Source: Topomyia yanbarensis
Taxonomy: Eukaryota > Arthropoda > Insecta > Diptera > Culicidae
DNA: 64,000 bases
Direction of reading: 5' to 3'
Assembly: GCF_030247195.1 (NCBI RefSeq)
Contig: NC_080671.1
Coordinates: 214,438,943 to 214,502,942, forward strand
Part shown: positions 41,522 to 52,689 of the stretch, piece by piece
How the letters are laid out: every line of letters starts with the position of its first letter
Position numbering within the stretch: position 1 is the stretch's first letter
The notes under the pieces: model-generated
The model's input: only the letters and a program-made list of their open reading frames with translations
Told to the model about the DNA's origin: nothing
Database searches by the model: none
Made by a program: the position numbers and the translations under genes

Positions 41522-43981
41522 TTATAGATCTTCCCGAACAGGTTCCCAAAACTCGGAAAGGGTAACTCCTGACGGAACCAAATTTACGCGTTTGGGCTCG
41601 ACGGTCGGCGATTTCTGACCGCCTGCAAGCCGTTTTTTTTTTGGCAGAATGGGCAATTATGCGTTTCGAAACCTTTGAATCCGCACACCATACATAGAGA
41701 ACCTTTGTAGTTCCTACACTGCTCCAGCGTATGACTTGTTTGTCGGCAGTACAGACACTCATAACTACGGGGGGGGGCGATGAGCATCTATAAGAGTCTG
41801 CTGGTGGAGGTTGACTTATTTTCTTGCCTTCTGGGCTTCCTTTTGTTTTTTTGTTTGCCTCATTTGACTTGGTGGGATTTGACCCTTGTTGTTGATTAGG
41901 TTTAAAAGGGGGCCGATTGTTATTGCCCTTCCAGTCGCCCTTATCAGACGTAGTTTCTGAAATAACACTCGTTGATTTTTCGTTACCAAATACTTTGGCA
42001 TGCAACGAAAAATTTGACGCATCTATCATATGCCCCTCTTCTAGCAACTCTGGTATATTAAAGATCGGCTTCCAAAGAAGTGTTTTTTTGTAGTCTGCCC
42101 TCATATTCCTTTTAAGAATATCGAGCTGTTCATTGTCGCTCATGGGCACAATCATCGACCTGAACATGCTTTCCATGTCATAGTAATACTCTTGGAATGT
42201 TTCATTTCTCTGCTGGCGCCTTTGGTAAACCCTAGTGCGAACCAGCGAATCGAGCTCAGGGTGAGCAAACGTTTTCCGGAGTTCGTTGACCAAATGCTGC
42301 CAGCTGAGAAGGCGTCCCGAAGAACGCCTGGTCATGTACCAGTTCAGAGCTGGTCCCGTAAACAAATGAAAAGCGGAGTCAAACAGCTCACTTTCGTAGG
42401 TTCTTTCCGATAGGGCCAGTTGCGACACCAGGACCAAGAATTCATTTAACTTGAGTCCCTGATCGGTGCCGGCGTACTTGTCAAGTTTCCATTTCGACAC
42501 AGGTAGCGATTTGTGGCCAAATTGACCACGATTCGGTTCAGCAGCGCCAGGATACTGAAAAGGTAGTGGAGCCAGAACCTGGCGAGGCAATATTTGCTCA
42601 TTAAATTGAATGTGAGGAGTGTAGGTTTTACCAGTACTTGTCCAATTGTGTGGAACGGGAGCAGACATTGATGAAGGGTTTTGAGTTCTCCCCACTGTGA
42701 CTGGAAACCTCCCCGAATTAGCTGATGACCAAGCCTGGTTATTTTGCCCTCGTTCATATTGCGATGTAGGAGGGGTATTGGAAAAGAAAGTAATTGGTGT
42801 GTAATAAGGGGCGTGCGATACCGGTACGACTCCCTTAGCAGCATTTGGAGTAGGGTATATGGAAGTTATTACGCGCGGAAACGTATTTGTGTGTGGAACT
42901 TGATCATGGGATATATGGACGAAGTCTCGGGACTAAGTGCGGAAGCAACGATCGTCGCTATCGGATAGCTTGGCATCGTGATTGGGATTGTGAAATGGTT
43001 GCCAGACCCATGGCTACTTTGGAATTGTGAGAAATCACTCCAATCACCAGGAACGGGTAAATCGCTAGCCATTGGTCGTGGTGGACATTCAGATGAATGC
43101 CCGTTTGAACTGTCGATCTCCGGCCCCTTTTGTTTAGGGATTGTACCCGTGTAGGTGGTCTGGTGTACTAGCCCAACCGTCGTGGTCACAATCTGGTTTA
43201 GGTTAGTCGGAAGATTGGAGTGCAACTCCTTGTATCTCCGCAGCGAATTGATTTCATGCTCTAGTGATACCAATGCTTCTTTGACATCGGTCGATTCAGC
43301 CTGTTTCAAATCACCGTTAAGTAACCCCAACCTAAACAAGGACTGTGTAATATCATTCTCATTTTCTGACAATCGAACATTTCCCGTTTGTTCCACTAAC
43401 GGCACAAGTGGTACTAGTCCGGTAGAACTTGGGATTGCTCCTGGAATTTTATCTACTGGATTCTCATTCTCCCCAAACAACCTATCAATTCCCGTACCAT
43501 CCTGCTCCTCTGATATTATTGTTCGTTTCCCGTAATAGAATGTGTTCAGACGTGACAGCACTGCTTCCTGCATTTTGGCGACCTCAATTTTACCCTCAGT
43601 GGTCATGTGATCTTCCAAGCGGATCAGCCGACTTTCCAGGTGCAACAATCTTGATTGACACCTAAGCGGTACATCTTTCGTAGATGTTTGAATAATGTCG
43701 TCTAGCTCTGTGAACTTGTCCCTACAAGTTCTGAAATCCTCCCTAGGATCCCGTTTCCATACTAAAATCTTCGTCCTATTAGGATTCTCCTCCGCCTTTT
43801 CCTCTTTTAACACCTCCCTAAGAGCTCGTCTCTTTCTTGACATCGCTTCATTGTCATTAAACACAATATCTCGCACCTCCAGTTCGAAATCTAATTCATC
43901 TTCATTCAAATTATCAACCCTAATGTCGTAAAATAATTGCTTTAGTTTCTCTGCTATTAAATTTTGTGTGCTGAGCGCCAT
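41522..43981 (-). pseudogene. G2 gag
   Basis: ATG at 43981. First 370 codons: acidic helical region (VDNLNEDELDFELEVRDIVF) and coiled-coil parts, resembling the N-terminus of G1 gag in style. A frameshift near 42930 leads to the capsid domain (KWKLDKYAGTDQGLKLNEF, ALNWYMTRRSSGRLLSWQHL, ETFQEYYYDMESMF). A second frameshift falls in a run of nine G/C at about 41767-41775, after which the knuckles CLYCRQTSHTLEQC and CMVCGFKGFETHNC are read. Expected order for Ty3/gypsy. Confidence 0.83.
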
Positions 43982-44367
43982 ATTTAGATATTTTCAAATT
44001 ATAATCAATTCTCAATCCTAAATACTATTATAAATTCACTTTTCAATTCAATTCACTTAATCCTAATTTCAAATTTAGTTCGAATCCCTAATAATATTTA
44101 AATATGTTTAACTCAATCAGTATCGTTCAATAGAAAAAGATTACAACTATGAGAAATAAATCAAAAAAATCTGAATGGTGAATATAATTCAATAATTTAT
44201 CCTTAAGTGGATCAAACGGATCGTATGTCGTATCTTTGAGCAACTATTTCAACGCACACAACGAAACATTTACGATGAATAGAGAGACGAATCGAGAGTC
44301 TCCCGGATCAAGCAGAAAAATGTTCTTGGAATAAGGATATTTTTTTTCTTTTAGTTGGATCGCCAAT
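43982..44367 (-). other. G2 leader with primer-binding site
   Basis: AT-rich leader between LTR and gag start. On the minus strand the LTR end TTAACA is followed after two bases by TGGCGATCCAAC (44355-44366), the candidate primer site; I cannot name the tRNA. Confidence 0.55.
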
Positions 44368-45631
44368 TGTTAATGCCGACTAGCTCACGGCTATGCCCAC
44401 TCAGGGTCGACGTTCTAGCTTGCTTCAGGAGGACACACTTACCTTAACCATCGAAAACATTTCAAAGTAGATTGACAAGAAAGACCCACAATAGGGAAAC
44501 CAGGAATTTGATCTACAATAGAATTGCACGAAATACAAATTAGTTTAACATATTTATTTAAGATTTACATCGTCGGTTAAGAAAGGGTGAAAGGGAAAGG
44601 AAGATGGAAAGGGGGGGGGGGGGGTTCGTTGCGGCCGTTCTGGAACACATGAGCTTCATGCATGAAGAGGGTACTTGCCACACTCCTACCGTCTGGTTTC
44701 TCCTGAGCTGGTATCCAATATCTGGTACAGAGTTCCTGGGTACCGATCTCGATCGCGGCGTCACGGCGTGTCCAGAATCGTGGAGCTGCCTTGAGTGCTT
44801 CTTTCGCCGTTGTCTGTCGACGTCCCACGTGCTCGCTAACGGGGCGGCAACGCATCGGATATTGGGCTCTAGCAAGCGGGGGAATTCCCGCCGGACCTCA
44901 CCAGAACCCTCACCTCCAAAGCTGTCGTTACCGTCCTCCCGCAGCGTGTGACCCAACGTAAACGGGTACTCGTTGGCCACCAGCACGGAGCTCGCCGGCT
45001 TTCGTCTGGTTCGGCGTAACACGCCAACCTTTTCCGTCTTCGAAACGCTTTCGTCGTCGGGAACCTTCCTTCGGTCGACGCAGTATCCGATGTCACTTGG
45101 TTCCGGACAGGAGTTCTCTCGACTCGGCCCAGCGGACAGGCAGCACGGATGACCAATCAGTCCCATACACGAGGTCTCTTTTCCTTTTTTCGACCTTCGG
45201 GCCAACGCACTTTTTCTTGAACTTTCCGACACGTCTTTCTTCGGTCACGGTTCTATACTTTCTGCCAGACTCTCGCTATCTTCTCTCATTCCTCTTTTCT
45301 TGCTTCCTATCTCGCAAATTTCTCCTACTTTTTCTTCCGGAAACGTCAGTCTTACCATCATTGCAGATAGGTGACGTTAACGAGATGTGACGGTAGAGAT
45401 GTGAAACGTGTATTCGTTCGTCGATCATTTGATCAGGATTGTAATAAAGGTGGGGTGAAGAGGGGGGGGGGGGGGGGGGGTGTTTTGCTTTTAAAAAATT
45501 ATAAGTTATTAATTTACCACTTTCAAATTAAGCTACTATCTGCTATTTTTTCCAATTTTACGCTAGCTCTTTCCAATAACATGGTCTCCATAAAGTGGTC
45601 TAAATTTATTGTTAACGGTTGGTTGGTAACA
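44368..45631 (-). repeat. G2 5' LTR (right copy)
   Basis: TGTTAATGCCGACTAG to GGTAACA, 1264 bp. Carries 370-odd bases (44575-44947) absent from the left LTR, two long poly-G runs (about 44617 and 45463-45480), and an open frame on the element's own strand, 45232-44558 (224 codons, starting MSESSRKSALARR). The left LTR keeps only the first 100 codons of that frame. Whether it is translated is unknown. Confidence 0.82.
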
Positions 45632-47622
45632 GGGTTGAAAGTTTTGGAATCGCCAATAAGAATATGCACAGCGGATCACACACAATACTCGTGCATTGGT
45701 TATGTAAACCTACCCATGAGCTATCGGAACGTTACCAAAATGGTGTCCGTAGTTATAGTTCCTGAAATAACAAGAACAGTCATTTGAGGAATAAACTTTT
45801 GGCAAGCTTTCGGTATAAAACCGATGATCGAGGGTGCATCGGGATTAGAAGAAATAACTGAAGTAGGGATACAACAAAACGACGAATCGTTTCATTTTTT
45901 CATCCATCCAATAGAAGCGCTTCCAGCCATCGAGAGCCTACCACCAGATAATACATTAGACATTCCTGAGTTGGAGCTACCGTAATCTTCGACAGTGAAT
46001 CCATAGACGGTAGAAATCGAACATAAGGTGACAGTTGCAGAGAGGAGGGAGTTGTCTGAAGTTATTCGTACATTTCCCTGTACCACAAGTAAGGTGTTAG
46101 GGAGAACAACGTTGATACAACACGAGATAACGCTCAGGGAGGACGCCAAGCCCACCCGTCAACCAGTCTATCGCTGCTCTTCGTCGATCCAAGCAGAAAT
46201 GGATAAGGAGATAGAGCGTTACAAACAATTAGATTTAATTGAAGAATGCACTAGCGAATGGGCCAGCCCTCTGGTCCCTGTTCGAAAATCGAATGGAAAC
46301 CTCAGAGTATGCTTGGACTCTAGACGAATTAATGCCTTGACAAGGAAGGATTCTTACCCAATGAAAGATATGAGGGGAATCTTCCATCGCCTTGAAAGCG
46401 CAAGATACTTTTCAGTAATTAACTTGAAAGATGCTTATTTTCAGATACCAGGGATGCAGGGATTACACAGCTTTCAGAACGTCGAAAGGTCTGTACAGGT
46501 TCAAGGTGTGTCCATTCGATCTTATGAATGCACCTTTCACCATGTGCCCCCTTATGAATAGGGTAATTGGTTTTAATCTAGAACCCTACGTATTCGTTTA
46601 TTTAGACGACATCGTGGTAGCTACCCGAACGTTGGCGGACCACTTTCGGCTATTGCGTGTCGTAGCACAGCGCTTAAAGAAAGCAAATTTAACAATTTCG
46701 CTCGACAAATCACGTTTCTGTCGGAAACAAGTTAATTACCTAGGCTATTTGTTGACACAAGATGGCTTATCGATTGACAACTCACACATCGAACCAATTC
46801 TAAACTACTTCCGACCGAAGACAATTAAAGATATTCGGCGTCTACTTGGATTAGCAGGGTTTTAGCAAAAGTTTATCCAAAACTACAGTAGAATTGTTTC
46901 TCCAATATCGGACCTACTAAAAAGGAACAAAAAAAGGTTCAGTGGACCGACACGGCAGAGCAAGCGTTCCAGGAACTAAAAGCTTCTCTCATAACAGCAC
47001 CAATTTTAGCTAACCCAGATTACAGTTTACCATTTGTAATTGAATCCGATGCTTCCGATAATGCGGTTGGAGAGGCACTTATTCAGAATATAGACGGGCA
47101 ACCTCGAATAATTGCTTATTTCAGTAAGAAATTATCGAGTACTCAACAAAATACGCTAGTATCGAAAAGGAATGTCTGGGCGTATTTCTAGCCATTCAGC
47201 ATTTCCGTCATTTTGTTGATGGGACAAAATTTAAGGTGATAACAGATGCAAGAAGCCTCCTATGGCTATTTACTATAGAGGTAGAGTCGGGCAACTCAAA
47301 ATTATTGAGATGGGCATTAAAAATACAATGCTACGATATAGAATTGGAATACCGAAAAGGCAAGCAGAGCATTATCGCAGATTGCTTGTCCCGCTCACTG
47401 GAGACAATCAGTGCCATTTCAATTGATCCTGAGTACAACGAATTGACGAAAAGAATTATGAGTGACCCTCAAAGTTATACGGACTTTCGCGTAGTAGATG
47501 GTCGAATATATAAGTTGGTACAGAATCAAGGAACGATAGAGGATGAGAGGTTAATCTGGAAACAATATCCACCAAAAACCAAAAGGGAACAAATCATCCT
47601 AGAAATCCACTCCAAGGCGCAC
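45632..47622 (+). pseudogene. G1 pol after G2: protease end, reverse transcriptase, RNase H
   Basis: The duplicated GGGT is followed in frame by LKVLESPIRICTADHTQYS, completing the protease. Reverse transcriptase: NLRVCLDSRRINALTRKDSY, YFSVINLKDAYFQIP, then after a frameshift near 46460 RFKVCPFDLMNAPFTMCPLM, the catalytic FVYLDDIVVA, NYLGYLLTQDGLS and RRLLGLAGF with a stop. RNase H: FVIESDASDNAVGEAL, then KVITDARSLLWLFT and IADCLSRSLE. Several frameshifts and stops. The sequence ends in the first codons of integrase (EIHSKAHL) at 47622, where the inverted copy G1' begins. Confidence 0.85.
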
Positions 47623-49655
47623 TTGCAACAATATTTATAGCTTCAATTTGATTGATGAACGAGGAACTCATTCATTCAATTAATTTTGATTTTTGTGCAT
47701 TCTTTTGAGTGCATTGTTCCCTATGAGAGGTTTCATAGCTGGACAAAAACATGCATTGTCATGACTCAACCTTTTGGTTAGAGTTGTGGAGTTTCTTCAG
47801 ACATTTGCAGTGGAATACCCCCAGTCTCCCTCCGTTATTATTTTCCAATTCGTAGCAATGATCCCCGATTACCCTTTTTACCCGCGCCGGGATGTATTTA
47901 GGGGCTAACTTTGCACAATACCCCTTCCCTTTATCGGACAACTCCGTATTCTTCTTCAGAACTTCCTCTCCTACTTCATATCGGGGACAATTCGCGTTCG
48001 ACCTGAGATTGTAACACTTCGAATGTTTTTCAAAGGCCCGCTTTAGATTTTCGCGGATTTCTTCATACAGTTTTTCGCGTTCTGTATTTAGCAGACTCCC
48101 GTTTCCCCCTGAGATGTCTCCTAGATGACGGTATTCTCACCCGTCGGAAATGACATTTCTCCCGAACATTATAGAATAAGGTGTATAATTTGTCGCCTCG
48201 TGCACTGAGTTTCGAATAGCACTGGCTATGACCTGAATGTTATTGGTTATGGTCCTTTTTCAAGGTCGCTCTAATGGCCATTGTTATGGTTTACCCTTTC
48301 TGAATCGTTTATTTGTGGGTGGTAGTTGGGAGTTTTCCAATGGGTTGCATTATATTTTGTTAGGGGTTCCTGAAATAATTTTGATACAAATTGCGTGCCA
48401 TTGTCCGTAAGGACTACCTCTGGAACACCGAATTACTGAAAAACCATTCCTTCAAGAAATGGAACTAGTGATTCGGCCGTGGCCTGTCTAAAGGGTTGAA
48501 TAAGCACAAATTTGGTAAAAACATCAGTTATTACTAACAGGCAGGTATTTCTTCCCTTTCCCGAAGCTGGTAGTGGCCCAATGTAGTCCATGGTCAGAAA
48601 TTGCCATGGATTCCCGGCTATTTTTCTTTGAATTTTTAATGGAACGATTGCATTGACGTTCGTCGCTTCATACTTCTGACATGTTAGGCAACTTCGACTC
48701 ATTTTCTTAATTTCTGAGCTCGTAAACGGCCAGAAATACTTTTCTCTTACTGTGGCCAATGTTTTTTTCGAATCCCAAGTGCGCATTGGAGTGGATTTCT
48801 AGGATGATTTGTTCCCTTTTCGTTTTTGGTGGATATTGTTTCCAGATTAACCTCTCATCCTCTATCGTTCCTTGATTCTGTACCAACTTATATATTCGAC
48901 CATCTACTACGCGAAAGTCCGTATAACTTTGAGGGTCACTCATAATTCTTTTCGTCAAATCGTTGTACTCAGGATCAATTGAAATGGCACTGCTTGTCTC
49001 CAGTGAGCGGGACAAGCAATCTGCGATAATGCTCTGCTTGCCTTTTCGGTATTCCAATTCTATATCGTAGCATTGTATTTTTAATGCCCATCTAAATAAT
49101 TTTGAGTTGCCCGACTCTACTTCTATAGTAAATAGCCATAGGAGGCTTCTTGCATCTGTTATCACCTTAAATTTTGTCCCATCAACAAAATGACGGAAAT
49201 GCTGAATGGCTAGAAATACGCCCAGACATTCCTTTTCGATACTAGCGTATTTTGTTGAGTACTCGATAATTTCTTACTGAAATAAGCAATTATTCGAGGT
49301 TGCCCGTCTATATTCTGAATAAGTGCCTCTCCAACCGCATTATCGGAAGCATCGGATTCAATTACAAATGGTAAACTGTAATCTGGGTTAGCTAAAATTG
49401 GTGCTGTTATGAGAGAAGCTTTTAGTTCCTGGAACGCTTGCTCTGCCGTGTCGGTCCACTGAACCTTTTTATGTCCCTTTTTAGTAGGTCCGATATTGGA
49501 GAAACAATTCTACTGTAGTTTTGGATAAACTTTTGCTAAAACCCTGCTAATCCAAGTAGACGCCGAATATCTTTAATTGTCTTCAGTCGGCAGTAGTTTG
49601 GAATTGGTTCGATGTGTGAGTTGCCAATCGATTCGCCATCTTGTGTCAACAAATA

Positions 49656-51307
49656 TTATTATTATATTGTCTTCGAATTAATAAATTTTCGTACAGACTG
49701 AAATACTATACTAACTTAAATCTATTTTCACTTTGAACATTTCTCTACTTAAGTTAAAGTCGAAATGATAAAAAACGCTATTGAAGAGTTGACAGCAAAC
49801 ATCCACCGGGTTATTCTGGCCGTACTGCGTGCGATGAGTAGAGCGCCGAAAGAAGTCCATTCTCCGCAGAGACCTACCAGGAACGTTGAAGTCCAGCTTA
49901 GCGAGAAGCAGAGGGCAGTCAATGTTGTCAGCGAGAAGATCGAACACAAAAAGTCGCTGCAGAAAAACTCTCCTGTTTCGTAGCGTAGGCAGGTTGATAA
50001 GAGCACAACGATGCTCATACGGTGGTAGTTCAAATCGATTTCGCCAGGGAAGCCGTCGAAGGGCATACCGGACGAAGCTCTTTTGCACCCGTTCTATGCG
50101 ATTAATGTGTACGGTGTGATACGGGGCCCAAACGATAACTCCATACTCTAGAATGCTGCGTACCAGACTGATGTACAGTGCCTTCAGGCAGTAGACGTCG
50201 TTGAAATCTTGGGTGTTTCGTTTGATGAGTCCTAGGACTGCAAAGGCTTTAGCAGTAACTGCATTGAAGTGTTCGATGAAACGTAGCTTACGGTCAAGTA
50301 TAACACCAAGGTCCTTGATTGATGAAACTCGTTTTACTGGGGCAGCGCTCACTGCATACTCAAACGTAATTGGCGAGAGTGTTCGTGTGAATGTGATTAT
50401 GTTGCATTTCTGAATGTTTATAGTCATTCCGTTTCTATCACACCAACTCATGATCCTATCTATGTCCATCTGAAGTGCACAACAATCTACCAGAGTTGTT
50501 ATGATGGGATAAATTTTCAGATCATCTGCGTACATCACCTTACACGATGTCAATTCGCTACAAATGTCATTCACAAAGAGCACGAAGAGAAGAGGTCCAA
50601 GGTGACTCCCTTGAGGTACACCCGATGTGATGTCGAATGGGTCTGAAAGTACAGTTCCAAGTCGCACAGATGCACTGCGGTTTGTAAGGTACGAGAAGAT
50701 CCAATTGGTCAGCCAGTCCGGAAATCCGATTCGCCTCAACTTTTCAACAGCTAGCTGATGAGGAAGGCGATCGAAGGCTTTGGAGAAATCTACATACACT
50801 GCATCAATTTGTTGTCGTTTCTCTAATTTATCAATCAGCGTTGACATATAGCTCATTAAGTTCGTCGTTGTTGAGCGCTTTCTAACAAACCCATGCTGAT
50901 CTGTAGTGATGATGTGTTTTACTGCAGGGTAGAGAATATCTAACAGCATACTTTCAAAAACTTTTGGGAGGCAGCTCAGGATTGAAATTCCTCTGTAATT
51001 TATGACGTCATGGACGTTACCGGCTTTATGAATTGGTGTTATTAAAACCTCCTTCCACTTGGCGGGAAAAATACTTTCACCGAGAGAGCGATTGAAAAGC
51101 ATGGATATCGGTACAGCTAACGATGAAGAGCATTCCTTAACGAAACATGGTTGTATACCGTCCGATCCTGGTCCCTTTGAACCGTCAACACCACGTAGAT
51201 TGGTGTACACTTCGCGTTCGGTGAAAGATGTTACAGGCAAATTCAAGGAGAACGACGGCAGACTACTCAGGTACGATTCAGACAAAGGTGGTGGGTTATT
51301 ACTTAGC
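49656..51307 (-). mobile_element. N4: 5'-truncated Jockey/CR1-type LINE in G1'
   Basis: The host G1' sequence CAACAAATA-GCCTAGG is split, with AATA on both sides (49652-49655, 51308-51311). The 3' end on the minus strand is a TAA-type repeat. The whole body is reverse transcriptase plus 3' domain; ORF1 and endonuclease are missing, so the copy is 5'-truncated. The open frame it carries is described separately. Confidence 0.8.
49711..51307 (-). pseudogene. N4 reverse transcriptase (about 530 codons, open)
   Basis: Uninterrupted reverse transcriptase frame without its own start, since the 5' truncation left only the RT: GSKGPGSDGIQPCFVKE, YRGISILSCLPKVFESML, QHGFVRKRSTTTNLM, VYVDFSKAFDRLPHQL, GVPQGSHLGPLLFVLFVNDI and the catalytic MYADDLKIY, then LGVILDRKLRFIEH and the C-terminal part to IDLS-stop at 49711. 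No RNase H. The lack of stops over 530 codons suggests a recent insertion compared with surrounding G1'. Confidence 0.85.
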
Positions 51308-51474
51308 AATAGCCTAGGTAATTAACTTGTTTCCGACAGAAACGTGATTTGTCGAGCGAAATTGTTAAATTTGCTTTCTTTAAGCGCTGTGCTACGACAC
51401 GCAATAGCCGAAAGTGGTCTGCCAACGTTCGGGTAGCTACCACGATGTCGTCTAAATAAACGAATACGTAGTGT

Positions 51475-51815
51475 TGCCGTTCACCGAGACCTCACGATGT
51501 TCTAACGATCAGCAATGGCTTAAAGGTGGAAATAGCAGCAGCAGAGGTCCTGTGGTGGAATAATTTCAAACAATTCTTTACAAAATTGCCTTCCCATGAA
51601 GGTCGATTGAAGGATAATTTTCGGTACTCGAACACGAAAGACGTTGGATGGTTTACTTGTTATATTGGACAAATTCCGAAAGCAATTGAACAACTGCACA
51701 TATAGCGAAACTCTTCTTATAGCACATTAAAAACGATTGCACGATGCCAGTTTATCAGCTCCGTCAGCTGTTAGAGAAACCCTGGCTAAGCAAGCAAATA
51801 TTGAAGTGAGCTCCA
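51475..51815. mobile_element. Small insert of unknown type in G1' RT
   Basis: The intact G1 has ACGTA-GGGTTC where G1' has about 340 extra bases beginning GTGTTGCCG and ending CCAACAC, then GCAGGG. GTGTTG is weakly inverted at the ends, and the flanking GTA/GCA may be a 3-bp duplication. No recognisable ORF. Confidence 0.45.
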
Positions 51816-51943
51816 ACACGCAGGGTTCTAGATCAAAACCAATTACCCTATTCATAAGGGAGCACATGGTGAAAGGTGCATTCATAAGACCGAATGGACA
51901 CACCTTGAACCTGTACAGACCTTTCGACGTTCTGAAAGCTATG

Positions 51944-52345
51944 TGTACGGTGGTCCTGCTCATGTCCCATATGTCAGGTCAAGATATTCAGAATCCATTT
52001 GAATGTAAACAATGACACTGTATGGTGGATATTTCGAGTAAGACCGAGAGTCTAGGAAAATCATTTTGCTAGAAGATTGCTGGGCATCTTAGGAATTGAA
52101 CTAGCTATATGTGTAGGGGGTCCTGCTCATGTCCCATATGTCAGGTGAAGATATTCAGAATCCATTTGAATGTAAACAATGACACTGTATGGTGGATATC
52201 TCGAGTAAGACCTAGAGTCTAGAAAAATCATTTTGCTAGAAGATTCCTGGGCATCTTAGTAATTGAACTAGCAATATGTGTGCGGTGGTCCTGCTCATGT
52301 CCCATAATTCAGGTCAAGATATTTAGAATCCATAATAATGTAAAT
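51944..52345 (-). repeat. 168-bp tandem repeat array, left arm
   Basis: About 2.4 units; GTCCTGCTCATGTCCCAT recurs at 51953, 52120 and 52288 (spacing 167-168). Orientation is opposite to the arrays at 53963 and 62709. Confidence 0.85.
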
Positions 52346-52645
52346 AATGACAATGTTTGGTCTCATTTTCGAATTCAATCAATTTGTGAGAATTAAGGTT
52401 TAGATCTATGGCAGATAATATCTGAATATTTTAGCAGTTTACGTATGTATTGCATGTATAAATAAGATTACAAAATAAAAATATTTGAACCAACATTAGG
52501 AATTTAGTGCCTAACTTTACACTGGTTTCTGCTATTTGCTAATAGGTGGCGCCGTAATCGCTAAGTTTCGGGCACCAAAAAATGTTTGAAGAACCAAAAT
52601 ATTTTTTGGTGCCTCCCGTTTTTGGTCCCTAACTTAACGCTGGTC
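52346..52645. other. Spacer between inverted 168-bp arrays
   Basis: AT-rich single-copy-like DNA; GTGCCTAACTTTACACTGGT and CCCTAACTTAACGCTGGT are related words. No gene. With the flanking arrays it would form the loop of a very large inverted structure. Confidence 0.5.
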
Positions 52646-52689
52646 CACCATACAGTGTCATTGTTTACATTCAAATGGATTCTGAATAT

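Larger units (their letters stand above)
32753..45631 (-). mobile_element. G2: complete Ty3/gypsy element inserted in G1 protease
   Basis: Both LTRs (TGTTA...TAACA), primer site, gag, protease, reverse transcriptase, RNase H, integrase and polypurine tract, all on the minus strand, with a 4-bp duplication GGGT (32749-32752 and 45632-45635). Inside, U3 is inserted between integrase and the 3' LTR. Damage in coding parts seems limited to about three frameshifts and two stops, less than in G1, consistent with its being the later arrival. No env-like ORF. Confidence 0.88.
47623..51943 (-). mobile_element. G1': inverted partial copy of G1 pol
   Basis: Minus-strand order: RT piece 51943-51816 (KVCPFGLMNAPFTMCSLMNR), RT piece about 51475-51308 (YLDDIV region), RNase H 49645-48790, integrase 48790-47760 (CLTCQKYEATN zinc part, LTMDYIGPLPASGKG, FVLIQPFRQATAESL, then C-terminal GKGYCAKLAPKYIPARVKRV). 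It is nearly identical to 46465-47622 of G1 in the overlapping part. It is interrupted by a LINE (49656-51307) and a 340-bp insert (about 51475-51815), and several frameshifts are visible. Its 5' end stops at the 168-bp repeat at 51944 and no LTR follows at 47623. The downstream 47623-47758 is noncoding. Confidence 0.8.

Noticed and set aside
49765..50413. Plus-strand frames inside N4
   Set aside because: They are shadows of the reverse transcriptase frame on the other strand.
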